From positions 2,940,001 through 3,004,000 of the forward strand of contig OX359199.1 in NCBI GenBank assembly GCA_947172415.1: DNA of 64,000 bases, in the 5' to 3' direction. Position numbers and translations under genes: made by a program. Position 1 is the first letter of the stretch. Every line of letters starts with the position of its first letter. A model generated the notes under the pieces. The model ran no database searches. It worked only from the letters and a program-made list of their open reading frames with translations, and was not told the DNA's origin. Origin of the DNA: Chondrosia reniformis (taxonomy: Eukaryota; Porifera; Demospongiae; Chondrillida; Chondrillidae). Below, in pieces: positions 1 through 12,880 of this stretch.

Positions 1-136
1 GTTGTATGTACTGGTTGAATGTACTGGTAGTATATCCTATTAATATGTACTAGTTGCATGTACTAGTTGTAATCACTAGTTATAGGTACTAGTGGTATGT
101 ACTAATCAAATGTACTAGTTGTACGTCCTAGTTATA
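1..136 (+). repeat. 13-bp satellite, + orientation
   Basis: Degenerate tandem copies of TACTAGTTGTATG run from the left edge of the window to the fold-back repeat. Units are often spaced at exactly 13 bp, with point changes mainly in the TTGTATG half. Confidence 0.9.
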
Positions 137-379
137 CTAGAAATATTAAAAATTTTCTACAAAAATAGTGAAGATGTAGGGATGGCATAAAAAGTAGAGA
201 AACAAGAAAGGGATGTTACACAGTGAAGCATTAGCTGTGCATGAATCATACAACACCCTTGCTTGTAGGATTCATGTATAGCTAATGCTTCACTGTGTAA
301 CATCCCTTTCTTGTTTCTCTACTTTTTATGCCATCCCTACATCTTCACTATTTTTGTAGAAAATTTTTAATATTTCTAG
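137..379. mobile_element. Fold-back (long inverted repeat) MITE
   Basis: Two arms of about 118 bp are near-perfect reverse complements around a centre near 258-262. The left arm starts CTAGAAATATT and the right arm ends AATATTTCTAG. There is no coding capacity. Single arms of the same sequence recur at 27,750-27,882 and 32,401-32,527, so the arm is itself a dispersed repeat. The outer CTAG is also present in the satellite, so a target duplication cannot be told apart. The right arm overlaps the start of the next repeat family at 331. Confidence 0.8.
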
Positions 380-896
380 TTTCTGTACTTTTTATGGAGC
401 ATGGGCTAGGAATTAGATTCATATAATTAAAATCATTTTGGTTTCGCAATTTTCGCCTGATTATGACGTCATTAAAATGGCGACTTTATTGAGGCCTTGA
501 CTCTAGGGTCATGAAAACCGTCATGCTCAATAATAGCGTTATCGCTCTCGCTTCTACAAAAGAATACAGCTCGGAAAATTTGCAGTAGTTTCGTGTAACA
601 ATTAGTCCAAAAGCTTATATAGTTTTTTAGTTATGGCTGACGAAGAAGAATAATAATAATAAGAAGAATATGAAGAAGAAGAAAATGGGAATTTTTAAAG
701 TTTATTATTTCGCCAGCGGGACATATTCGCTTGCCTTTAAGGTCTATTTAGAGTATGTATATTGTATATTTAGTTATACATAGCCTTGTTTTGTCGATTT
801 TCGGCCTATTTCGGGATTTTGCTCCTATACCAATGTATGGGGAAAACGAAAAAAACCGTGTCATCCCTACATAGGGAGTACTACCGTACTCCCTGA
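331..896 (+). mobile_element. Dispersed repeat D1, copy A (full length)
   Basis: A non-coding repeat of about 566 bp that begins CCATCCCTACATCTTC and ends in a short hairpin in which AGGGAGTA faces TACTCCCT (873-894). It contains a purine-rich GAA/GAAGAA stretch near 645-690. Copies lie at 20,261-20,626 (5' truncated) and 36,452-37,020 (full length). The three copies share the order of blocks and the terminal hairpin, which supports one element family. No protein is recognisable. Confidence 0.75.
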
Positions 897-3800
897 TATT
901 CTAGTTGTATGTACTAGTAATATGTACTGGTTTTTGTCCTAGTTATATGTACTAGTTGCACATACTAGTTATGAACTACTTGTATGGACTAGTTGCATGT
1001 ACTGGTTGTATGTACTGTTTGTATGTACCATTTGTATGTACTAGTTGTAGGTACTAGTTGCAATCACTAGTTATAGGTACTAGTTATATGTTTTAGTTGT
1101 AGGTACTGGTTGTAGGTACTAGTTGTATGTACTAGTTGAATGTAATTGGTGTATTTACTAGTTGTATGTATTAGTTGTATGTAATAGTTGTATGTTTTAG
1201 TTATGTCCTAGTTTTATGTACTAGTTGCATACACTAGTTGTATGCACTAGTTGTATGTATTATTTATATGTTCTAGTTATATGTGTATGTCCTAGTTATT
1301 TCTACTAGTTAAATGTACAAGTTGTATGTAATAGTTATATGTGCTAGTTGAAGGTATTACCTGTAAACACTATTTATTGTGAACCATATATATCTACTAT
1401 TTGCATGCACTTCTTGTATGTTCTAGTCGTATGAACTGGTTGTATGTATTAGTTGAATGGACTGGTAGTATGTACTAGTAATATATACTAGTTGTATATT
1501 CCAGATGTATGTCCTAGTAATATGTACTGGTTGTATGTGCTTGTTATATGCATTGGTTGAATGTCCTAGTTTTATGTTCTAGTTGCATATGCTAGTTGTA
1601 TGTACTAGTTATATGTGTATGTTCTAGTTATATGTTCTACTTGTAAGTACAAGTTGTATGTACTGGTTATGTATTAGTAGAATGTACTATATATATCTTC
1701 TTGTTATAAGTGTATATTCTAGTGTATGTACTAAGTGTATGTACCAGTTGTATGTAATAGATGTATGTACTAGTTGTATGAACTAGTTCTATGCACTAGT
1801 TGTATGTACAAGTCGTATGTACTACTTGTATGTACCAGTTGCATGTACTAGTTGTATGTACCAGTTTCATGTACTAGTTGTATGTACTATTTATATGTAA
1901 AGTTATATGTGTATGTTCAGTTTATCCTTACTAGGTCTATGTACTAGTTGTATGTACGAGTTGTATGTACTAGTTGTATGAACTAGTTACATGTTTTGGT
2001 TGTATGTACTGAATGTATGTACTAGTTGTACGTACTAGTTGTATAAAGAAATGGTAATCACTAGTTATCCTTATTAGTTCTATGTACAAGTTGTATGTAC
2101 GAGTTGTATGTTCTTCCTGTATGAACTAGTTATATGTACTAGTTGTATGTACTAGTTATATATACTGGTTGCATGTACTAGCTATATGTACTAGTTGTAC
2201 GTACTCGTTATATGTACTAGTTGTATATTCTAGTTATATGTACTGGTTGTATGTACTAGTTATATGTACTAGTTGTATGTACTAGTTGTATGTACCAATG
2301 GTAATCACTAGTTATAGTTACTAGTTATATGTACTATTTCTATATACTAGCTGTATGTAATAGGTGTATGCACTAGTTGTATGAACGACTTGTATATATT
2401 AGTTGTATGTATTAAATATCTGTACTAGTTGTAATCACTAGTTGTGCATACTAATTGTACGAACTGGTTATAAGTACCAGTTGTTTGTACTTCTTGTATG
2501 TACCATTTGCATGTACTCGTTCTATGTACCATTTGCATGTGCTACATGTATGTTCTAGTTGTATTTACGAGTTGTATGTACTAGTTGTATGTAGTATTCA
2601 TATGTACTAGTTGTATGGAAAAGTTTTATGCCCTAGTTGTAGTTTGTACTATTTATTTGTACTCGTTATATGTGTATGTTCTAGTTTTTTGTACTAGTGT
2701 TATGTGCAAGTTTTATGTACTAGATGTATGTACTAGTTGTATATACAAGTTGTATCGTCTAGTTGTACATACTAGTTGAATGTACTGGATGTATGTACTA
2801 GTTGTATATACAAGTGGTATGTACTATTTATATGTACAAGTTATATGTGTATGTTCAAGTTATCTCTACTAGTTGAATGTACAAGTTGTTTGTTATAGTT
2901 ATATGTACAAGTTGTAAGTACTAGTTGTATTTATTAGTTTTTAACACTAGTTATACTAAACCAGTTACAAGTACTCTTTGTATGCACTGGTTCTATGTTC
3001 TAGACATATGTACTTGTTGTATGGACTAGTGAATAGACTAATTATATGAATTAGTTGTATGTGGTAGTTGTTTGTATTAGTTGTATGTGCTAGTTTAATG
3101 TACTAGTTGCATATACTAGTTGCATGTACTAGATTTATGTACTATTTATATGTACAGGTTATATGTGTATGTTGTAGTTATTTTTACTAGTTGAATGTAC
3201 AAGTTGTATGTAATAGTTATATGTACTAATTGTATATATTAGTTGTAAACAATAGTTATAGTGAACCAGTTATATGTACTATTTGTATGCACTTGTTGTA
3301 TGTTCTAGACATATGTACTGGTTATATGTACTGGTTGTAATCACTAGTTATAGGTACTACTGGTATGTACTAATTGATTGTACTAGTTTTACGTAATAGT
3401 TGTATATTCTAGTTGTATGTACTAGTAATATGTACTGGTTGTATGTACTAGTTATATGTAGTAGTTGCATATACTAGTTATGAACTAGTTGTATGACCTA
3501 GTTGTATGTACTGGTTGTATGTACTGTTTGTATGTACTAGCCGTATGTACTCGTTGTAGGTACTAGGGGTAATCACTAGTTATAGGTACTAGTTATATGT
3601 ATTAGTTGTAAGTACTAGTTGTAGGTACTAGCTGTATGTACTTGGTGTATTTACTAGTTGTATGTAATAGTTGTATGTTTTAGGTGTATGTGCTAGTTTT
3701 CTGTACTAGTTGCATACACTAGTTGTATGTACTATTTGTATGTACTATTTGTATGTTCAAGTTTTATGTGTATGTTCTAGTTATTTCTACTAGTTGAATG

Positions 3801-6621
3801 TACAAGTTGTATTTAATAGTTATATGTGCTAGTTGAAGGTTTTACTTGTAAACACTAGTTATTGTGAACCACTTATATGTACTATTTGCATGCACTTGTT
3901 GTATGTCCTTGTCATATGTACTGGTTGTATGTATTGGTTGAATGTACTGGTAGTATGTAGTAGTAATATGTACTAGTTATAGGTACTAGTGATATGTACT
4001 AGTTGTATGTACTAGTTGTAGGTACTAGTTGTACATACTAGTTGTATATTCTAGTTGTATGTACTAGTAATATGTACAGGTTGTATGTTGTAGTTATATG
4101 CACTTGTTGTAAATCCTAGATTTATGTTCTAGTTGCATATACTAGTTGTATGTACTATTTATATGTACTAGTTATTTGTGAATGTTCTAGTTATATGTAC
4201 TAGGTGTATGTACAAGTTATATGTACTAAATGTATGTAGTAGTTGTATGTAGTAGTTGTATGTACTACGTTGAATGTACTAGTTGTATGTACTAGTTGTA
4301 TGTACTAGTTGTATATTTTAGTTGTATATTCTAGTTGTCTGTACTAGTAATATGTACTGGTGGTAGTAGTAGTTGTATGCACTGATTGTATGTATTAGTT
4401 GAAGTACTGTTTGAATGTAGTACTTGTATGTACTAGATACATCTGTGTGTTCTAGTTATATGTTCTACTTGTAAGTACAAGTTGTATGTACTGGTTATGT
4501 ATTAGATGTATGTACTATATATATCTACTAGTTATAAGTGTATATTCTAGTGTATGTAATAAGTGTATATACTAGTTGTATGAACTAGTTCTATGCACTA
4601 GTTGTATGTACTAGTTGTATGTACAAGTCGTATGTACTACTTGTATGTACCAGTTGCATGTACTAGTTGTATGTACCAGTTTCATATACTAGTTGTATGT
4701 ACTAATTGTATGTACTATTTATATGTAAAGTTATATGTGTATGTTCTAGTTATCCTTACTAGGTCTATCCACTAGTTGTATGTACGAGTTGTACGTACTA
4801 GTTGTATGAACTAGTTACATGTTTTGGTTGTATGTACTGGACGTATGTACTAGTTGTACGTACTAGTTGTATGAACTAGTTATATGCACTGGTTGTAGGT
4901 ATTTGCTATATGTACTAGTTGTAATCAATAGTTTTGGGTACTAGTTGTATATACTAGGTGTGTATTCTAGTTGTATGTATTCGTTGTATGTGGTAGTTGT
5001 GTGCACCAGTTATATAAGTACGTTCTAGTTAAATGTACTAACTGTATGTACTAGTTATATGTACTAGTTGTATGTAATAATTTTATGTTCTAGTTGTATG
5101 TAATAGTTTTATGTTCTAGGTGGATATGCTAGTTATGCACTAGTTGTATATACTAGTTGTATGTACTGGTTGTATGTACTGGTTGTATATACTAGTTGTA
5201 TGTACTAGTTATATGTACTAGTGGTATGTATTAGTTGAATGTATGTTCTAGTTGCCTATACTAGTTATGCACTAGTTGTATGTACTAATTGTATGTACTA
5301 GTTGTATGTGTTAGATGTAAGTATTGGCTGAATGTACTGGTTGTATGTACTAGTTCTATGTACTAGTTCTATGTACTAGCTGTATGTAGTAATTGTAAGG
5401 ACTAGTTGTATAAACTATATGTGAATTCTAGTTGTATGTACTGGTTGTATGTGGTAGTTGTGTTCACCAGGTATATAAGTGGGTTCTAGTTATATGTACT
5501 AGCTGTATGTAGTAGTTGTATATATTAGATATACGTACTAGTTGTATGAAGTAGTCATATGTACTAGTTGTACGTACTCGTTATTTGTAGTGGTTGTATA
5601 TTCTAGTTATATGTACTGGTTGTATGTACTAGTTATATGTACTAGTTGTATGTACTTATTGAAGGTACTGGTTGTATGTACTAGTTATATGTACTAGTTA
5701 TCATGTACTCGTTCTATATATATACTAGTTCTACTTACTATGTGTAGACTTAGTAGTTTAATACTAATTTAATATGTATATACTAGTTAGATGTACTAGT
5801 TGGAGGTCCTTGTACTAGTTAAACTAGGTACTAGTTAGATTCTTGTTATATGAACTTCACACTAGCTGTATTTACTAGTTGTAAGTAGTAGTTACTAGTT
5901 GTATGTACTAGTTGTATGTACTAGTTATGTACCAGTTGAAAATACTAGTTGTATGTACTAGTTGTATGTATCAGTTTTATGTACTAGTTATGATGTACTC
6001 GTTCTATGTACTACATCTACTTACTAGCTGTAGTACTAGTTGTATGTACTAGTTGTAGGTACTAGTTGGATGGACTAGCTGTATGTCCTAGCTGTATGGA
6101 CTACTTGTATGTACAAGTTGTATATACTTGTTCTAAGTGCTAGTTTTATGTACTAGTTGAATGTACTAGTTGTATGAAGTAGTTGTATGCAGTAGTTGCA
6201 AGTACCAATTGTTTATACTAAGTTGTATGGACTCGCTATTTACTAATTGTATGTTGTATATGTATGTACAAGTTTTTTGTACGCATTCTATTTACTAGTT
6301 GTATGTACTAGTTGTATGTACTAGCTATTTACTAATTGTATGTAGTAGATGTATGTACTAGTTTTATGTACTAGTTTATTACCAGTTGAATGTACTAGTT
6401 ATATGTGTATGTACTAGGTATATGTACTAGTTGTATGTACTAGTTATAGGTATTAGTTATCATGTACTCGTTCTATATAGTATATACTAGTTCTACTTAA
6501 TAGTTTTAGAACTAGGTGCATGTACTAATTTAATATGTATGTACAAGTTGTTTATACTAGTAGGAGGTCCTATTACTAGTTAAACTAGATACTGGTTAGG
6601 TTGTGTATGTTATATTATATT
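897..6621 (+). repeat. 13-bp satellite array, + orientation
   Basis: Continuous degenerate array of TACTAGTTGTATG. Local variants such as ATATGTGTATGTTCTAG and AATCACTAGTTATAGG recur at intervals, so units are organised in larger repeats. The segment at about 2,690-4,285 is duplicated at 9,490-11,330, and about 1,620-2,040 resembles 4,450-4,870. No gene is visible; the few open frames are low-complexity translations of the repeat. Confidence 0.95.
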
Positions 6622-6902
6622 GGGTGCTGGTGGTCTGGAGCTAAAGCAGAAGGTTCAAGATCAAGCTATTATGGGATGTCCCAAGTTTGAGCCCAGACCA
6701 TGGCAGCAGTTTTTCAGTGACAGTACCCCCTTGACAACAAACATTGCCCACTGAACAAACTGATTATTGCTGACTGATTTACTGTATGTTGTGTTTATGT
6801 TGTTATGATTATGTTGTTTGTACTATTGTGGGTGCCTGGAAGAGTAGCCTCTTGGCTAAAGGCTTCCCACATTAAATAAGATTCCTAATTCCTAATTCCT
6901 AA
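6622..6902 (+). mobile_element. SINE-like or LINE-tail insertion
   Basis: A unique-looking 280-bp island inside the satellite. It contains GGTTCAAGATC (6,652-6,662), a good match to a pol III B box (GGTTCRANNCC). A candidate A box upstream is too close for a normal tRNA. The 3' part has a hairpin (GAAG..AGCC facing GGCT..CTTC) before CATTAAATAAG and ends in a short repeat of ATTCCTA. A B box, a stem-loop and a simple-repeat tail together suggest a SINE or the 3' end of a LINE. No target duplication could be assigned in the repetitive flanks. Confidence 0.55.
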
Positions 6903-9489
6903 TTCATAGGTACTAGTTGTATGTGCTAGTTGTATGAACTAGTGGTATGCACTGTGCTATGTACTATTTATATGTACTAGCTATATGTGTATGTACTAGT
7001 TATACGCAGTGGTTGTTTGTACTAGTTGTATGTACTATGCTATGTAATATTTATATGTACTAGCTATATGTGTATGTACTAGTTATATGTACTAGTTGTA
7101 TGTACTAGTTGTATATACTAGTATATGTACTACTTGTAGGTTCTAGTACTAGTTATACTAGGTACTAGGGAGGTACTAGTTGTATTTAGTAGCACTAGTT
7201 ATATTTACTAGTTGTAGGTACTAGTTGCAAGTACTTGTTGAATGTTATAGTTGTATTTATTAATTGAATGTAGTAGTTGTATGTCCTGGTTTTATGTACT
7301 ACCAATATGTACTAGTTATCTATTAGTTTTACATAGTAGTTGTATTAACATCTTGTATGTACTATTACTGGTAATATTTAGTAGTTGTAAATACTAATTG
7401 TTTGTACTAGTTGAATGTACCAGTACAAGTTATGTTTCCTAGGTGTAGGTATTAGTTGCATGTACTAGTTGCATGTAGTAGTTGTGTGTTCTAATTGTAT
7501 GAACTAGTTGTATGTACTACTTTTATGGACTAGTTATATACTAGTTGTATGCACTAGTTGTATGTACTAGTTGAATGTCCTAGTTGTATGTCCTAGTTAT
7601 ATATCCTAGTTGTATTTACTACTTGTATGTCCTAGTTGAATGTACTACTTGTATGTACAAGTTGTAAGTGCTTGTAGTAAGTACTATGTGTATGTACTAG
7701 TTATTTTAACTAGTGGTAGGTACTAGTTATATGTACTGGTTGAATGTAATAGTTGCATGTTCTAATTGTATATAATAGTTGTATGTACTAGTTGTATGTA
7801 CTAGTTATGTACTAGTTGTATGTACTAGTTGTATGTACTAGTTGTATGTACTAATAGTATTAACTAGTGGTATGTAATAGTACTGGTAATATTTACTAAC
7901 TGTAGCCATTAGTTGTGTGTACTAGTTGTACGTACTAGCACTGGTTATATTTACTAGTTGCCGGGACTAATTGTATGTACTATTCGAATGTAATAGTTGT
8001 ATGAACTAGTTGTATGTACTAGTACAAGTTATACTTACTAGTCATCGGTATTAGTTGTATGTACTAGTTGTATGTTGTAATTGTAAGAACTAGTTTTATG
8101 TACTTGTTGTATGTACTAGTTATATACTAGTTGTATGTATTAGTTGTATATACTAATTGTATGTACTAGGTGTGCGTATTAACTGTATGTATTATTTATG
8201 TACTAGTTGCATGTACTAGTTCTAATAACTAGTTGTATGTACTAGTACTGGTAATATTTACTAGTTGTAGGTACTAGTTTTATGCACCAGTTGTATGTAC
8301 TAGTACAAGTTATATATACTAATTATAGGTATTATTGTGTGTAGTTTTTTGTTCTAATTGTTTGAACTAGCTGTATGTACTAATTGTATACTACTTGTAT
8401 GTACTAGTTGTATGTACTGTTTGCAGGTACTTATTGTATGTACTAGGTGTATAGGTACCAGGTTTATGCATATTTACTAGTTATATGTTGTAGTTGGGTA
8501 CTAGTTATAGGTACTTGTTTGATGTACTAGTTGTATATACTACTTTAATGTACTAGTTGTAGGTTCTGGTATTAGTAAAACTACGTTCTAAGTAGGTACT
8601 TGTATGTACTAGTACTAATTAAATTAACTAGTTTTAAGTACTAGTTATATGTACTAGTTGAATGTAATAGTTGTATGTACTAATTGCATATACTAGTTGT
8701 GTGTACTAGTTGTGTGTACTATTTGTATGTACTAGTTTTATGTACTAGTTTAATGTACTAATTATGTACCAGTTGTATATACTATTAGTGTGTTCTAGTT
8801 GTATGAACTAGTTGTATGTACTAGTTTTATGTACTAGATGTATGTACTAATAGTATGTAATAATTCTACGTACTAGTTGGAGTTCCGGTTTAATGTACTA
8901 GTTGTATGTACTATATTTATGTACTAGTTATATGTGTATGTTCTAGTCATAGGTACTAGTTGTAAGTACAAGTTGCATGAACTAGTGGTATGTACTAGTA
9001 CTGATAATATTTACTAACTGTAGGCACTAATTTTATTTACTAGTTGTATGTCCCAGTTGTTTGTACTAGTTGTATGTACTAGATGTGTGTACTAATTGTA
9101 TGTAATAATTCTATGTACTAGTTGGAGTTCTAGTTTAATGTACGTACTATTTATATGTACTAGTTATATGTGTATGTTCTAATCATAGGTTCTAGTTGTA
9201 AGTACAAGCTGTTAGAACTAGTTGTTAGTACTAGTTGTATGTGCCAGTTGTATGTACTAGTTGTATGTACTAGATGTATGTACTAATTCTATGTAATACT
9301 TCTATGTACTAGTTGGAGTTTTAGTTTAATGTACGTACTATGTATATATACTAGTTATATGTGTATGTACTAGGTATGTGTACTTGTTGTATGTACTAGT
9401 TGTATGTACTAGTTGTATGTACTAGTTGCGTGTACTAGTTGTGTCTACTACTTGTATGTATTAGTTGTATGTACTAGTTGTAAGTGCTA

Positions 9490-11330
9490 CATACTAGTGT
9501 TATGTGCAAGTTGTATGTACTAGATGTATATTCTAGTTGTATGTACAAGTTGTATCTTCTAGTTGTACATACTAGGTGAATGCACTGGGTGTTTGTACTA
9601 GTTGTATATACAAGTTGTATGTAGTAGTTGTATGTATTAGTTGAAAGTGCTAGTTTTATGTACTACTTGTATATACTAGTTGAATGTACTATTTATATGT
9701 ACAAGTTATATGTGTATGTTCAAGTTATCTCTACTAGTTGAATGTACAAGTTGTTTGTTATAGTTATATGTACTAGTTGTAAGTACTAGTTTTATGTACT
9801 TGGTGTATGTACTAGTTGTATTTATTAGTTTTAACACTAGTTATACTAAACCAGTTACAAGTACTCTTTGTATGCACTGGTTCTATGTTCTAGACATATG
9901 TACTTGTTGTATGAACTAGTGAATAGACTAATTATAAGTATTAGTTGTATGTGGTAGTTGTTTGTATTAGTTGTATGTGCTAGTTTAATGTACTAGTTGC
10001 ATATACTAGTTGTATGTACTAGATTTATGTATTATTTATATGTACAAGTTATATGTGTATGTTGTAGTTATTTCTACTAGTTGAATATACAAGTTGTATG
10101 TAATAGTTGTAAACAATAGTTATAGTGAACCAGTTATTTTTACTATTTGTATGCACTTGCTGTATGTTCCAGAAATATGTATTGGTTGTATGTACTGGTT
10201 GAATGTACAGGTAGTATGGCCTATTAATATGTACTAGTTGCATGTACTAGTTGTAATCACTAGTTATAGGTACTAGTGGTATGTACTAATTGATTGTACT
10301 AGTTGTATATATTATAGTTGTATGTACTAGTAATATGTACTGGTTGTATGTACTAGTTATATGTACTAGTTGCATATACTAGTTATGAACTAGTTGTATG
10401 GCCTAGTTGTATGTACTGGTTGTATGTACTGTTTGTATGTACTAGTCGTATGTACTAGTTGTAGGTACTAGGGGTAATCACTAGTTAGAGGTACTAGTTG
10501 CATATACTAGTTATGAACTAGTTGTATGGCCTAGTTGTATGTACTGGTTGTATGTACTGTTTGTATGTACTAGTCGTATGTACTAGTTGTAGGTACTAGG
10601 GGTAATCACTAGTTAGAGGTACTAGTTATATGTATTAGTTGTAGGTACTAACTGTATGTACTTGGTGTATTTACTAGTTATACGTAATAGTTGTATGTAA
10701 TAATTGCATGTTTAATTTGTATGTGCTAGTTTTATGAACTAGTTGCATACACTAGTTGTATGTACTAGTTGTATGTTCAAGTTATATTTGTATGTTCTAG
10801 TTATTTCTACTAGCTGAATGTACACGTTGTATTTAATAGTTATATGTGCTAGTTGAAGGTTTTACTTGTAAACACTAGTTATTGTGAACCACTTATATGT
10901 ACTATTTGCATGCACTTGTTGTATGTCCTTGTCATATGTACTGGTTTAATGTATTGGTTGAATGTACTGGTAGTATATAGTAGTAATATGTACTAGTTAT
11001 AGGTACTAGTGATATGTACTAGTTGTATGTACTAGTTGTAGGTACTAGTTGTATGAACTAGTTGTAGGTACTAGTTGTACATACTAGTATATTCTAGTTG
11101 TATGTACTAGTAATATGTACAGGTTGTATGTTGTAGTTATATGCACTTGTTGTAAATCCTAGATTTATGTTCTAGTTGCATATACTAGTTGTATGTGCTA
11201 TTTATATGTACTAGTTATATATGAATGTTCTAGTTATATGTACTAGTTGTATGTACAAGTTATATGTACTAAACATATGTGATAGTTGTATGTAGTAGTT
11301 GTATGTACTACGTTGAATGTACTAGTTGTA
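9490..11330 (+). repeat. Large duplicated satellite block (copy of 2,690-4,285)
   Basis: The order of diverged units matches 2,690-4,285 closely, from the shared GTGTTATGTGCAAGTT to the shared GTACTACGTTGAATGTACTA. The offset grows from about 6.8 kb to about 7.0 kb because this copy contains extra internal duplications, including the 128-bp one at 10,371. This is segmental duplication of satellite, not independent drift. Confidence 0.7.
10371..10626 (+). repeat. 128-bp direct duplication
   Basis: The segment starting TGCATATACTAGTTATGAAC at 10,371 is repeated at 10,499 almost without change. It is a recent tandem duplication within the satellite. Confidence 0.8.
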
Positions 11331-11909
11331 TATACTAATAGTATTAACTAGTGGTATGTAATAGTACTGGTAATATTTACTAAATGTAGCCATTAGTTGT
11401 GTGTACTAGTTGTACGTACTAGCACTGGTTATATTTACTAGTTGTAGGGACTAATTGTATGTACTATTCCAATGTAATAGTTGTATGAACTAGTTGTATG
11501 TACTAGTACAAATTATATTTACTAGTCGTAGGTATTAGTTGTTTGTACTAGTTGTATGTACTAGATGTATGTACTAATTGTATGTAATAATTCTATGTAC
11601 TAGTTGGAGTTCTAGTTTAATGTACGTACTATTTATATGTACTAGTTATATGTGTATGTTCTAATCATAGGTTCTAGTTGTAAGTACAAGTTGTGGGAAC
11701 TAGTTGTTAGTACTAGTGGTATGTGCCAGTTGTATGTACTAGTTGTATGTACTAGATGTATGTACTAATTCTATGTGATACTTCTATGTACTAGTTGGAG
11801 TTTTAGTTTAATGTACGTACTATATATATATATACTAGTCATATGTGTATGTACTAGGTATAAGTACTTGTTGTATGGACTAGTTGTATGTACTAGTTGT
11901 ATGTACTAG

Positions 11910-12435
11910 TTGTGTGTACTAGTTGTGTCTACTACTTGTATGTACTAGTTGTATGTACTAGTTGTAAGTGGTACATACTAGGTGTATGTAGTAGTTGTAT
12001 GGACTAGTTCTATGTATTAGTTGTATGTGCTAGATACTAGTTGTATTTAGTAGGTGTATGGACTATTTAGTTCTATGTACTAGTTGTGTGTACTAGTTGT
12101 GTCTACTACTTGTATGTACTAGTTGTATGTACTAGTTGTAAGTGCTACATACTAGGTGTATGTAGTAGTTGTATGGACTAGTTCTATGTATTAGTTGTAT
12201 GTGCTAGATACTAGTTGTATTTAGTAGGTGTATGGACTATTTAGTTCTATGTACTAGTTGTGTGTACTAGTTGTGTCTACTACTTGTATGTACTAGTTAT
12301 ATGTACTAGTTGTAAGTGCTACATACTAGGTGTATGTAGTAGTTGTATGGACTAGTTCTATGTATTAGTTGTATGTGCTAGATACTAGTTGTATTTAGTA
12401 GGTGTATGGACTATATAGTTCTATGTACTAGTTGT
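11910..12435 (+). repeat. 174-bp higher-order repeat, three copies
   Basis: The marker TTGTGTGTACTAG recurs at 11,910, 12,084 and 12,258, with a diverged one at 12,432, which gives a period of 174 bp each time. Intervening text is nearly identical between copies. This is a young higher-order unit built from about 13 basic units. Confidence 0.85.
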
Positions 12436-12831
12436 GTGAACCAGTTGAATGAACTAGTTGTATTTAATAGTTTTATGTACTAGTTGTATGTACTAATTGC
12501 ATGTACTAGTTGTATTCAATAGTTGCATTTACTAGTTTTAGGTCCTAGTTGTATGTACTAGTTGTATGTACTAGTTGCATATACTAGTTGTATTTACTAG
12601 TTGTATGTACTATTTACATGTACTAGTTATATGTGTATGTACTAGTAATTGTTTGTACTCTATATTTATATGAACTAGTTGTAGGTTATAGTAGATTTTA
12701 CTAGTTGCATGTTCTAGTTGCATGTACTAGTAACTAGTTTTAGATACTAGTTGTATGTACTAGTTGTAGGTACTACTCATATGTACTAGTTAAATGTGTA
12801 TATACTAGTTATATGTAGTAGTTGTGTGTAT

Positions 12832-12880
12832 ATACATACAATTAGTTACTAGTACATACAACTAGTTACTAGTACATAGG
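12832..12880 (-). repeat. Short inverted satellite block
   Basis: Inside a + array, about 45 bp read in the opposite orientation (ACATACAACTAGTTACTAGT) before + orientation resumes. It is the only clear inversion inside the first 14 kb. Confidence 0.7.

Noticed and set aside
2585-2779. Open frame of 64 codons in the satellite (+ strand), and a similar one at 10,049-10,243 (- strand)
   Set aside because: They are translations of the 13-bp repeat (Tyr/Val/Cys/Leu periodicity) with no domain or codon signal; stops occur with normal spacing for degenerate repeats.
6622-6700. tRNA gene
   Set aside because: A B-box-like sequence is present, but the cloverleaf cannot be formed and the A box is too close.
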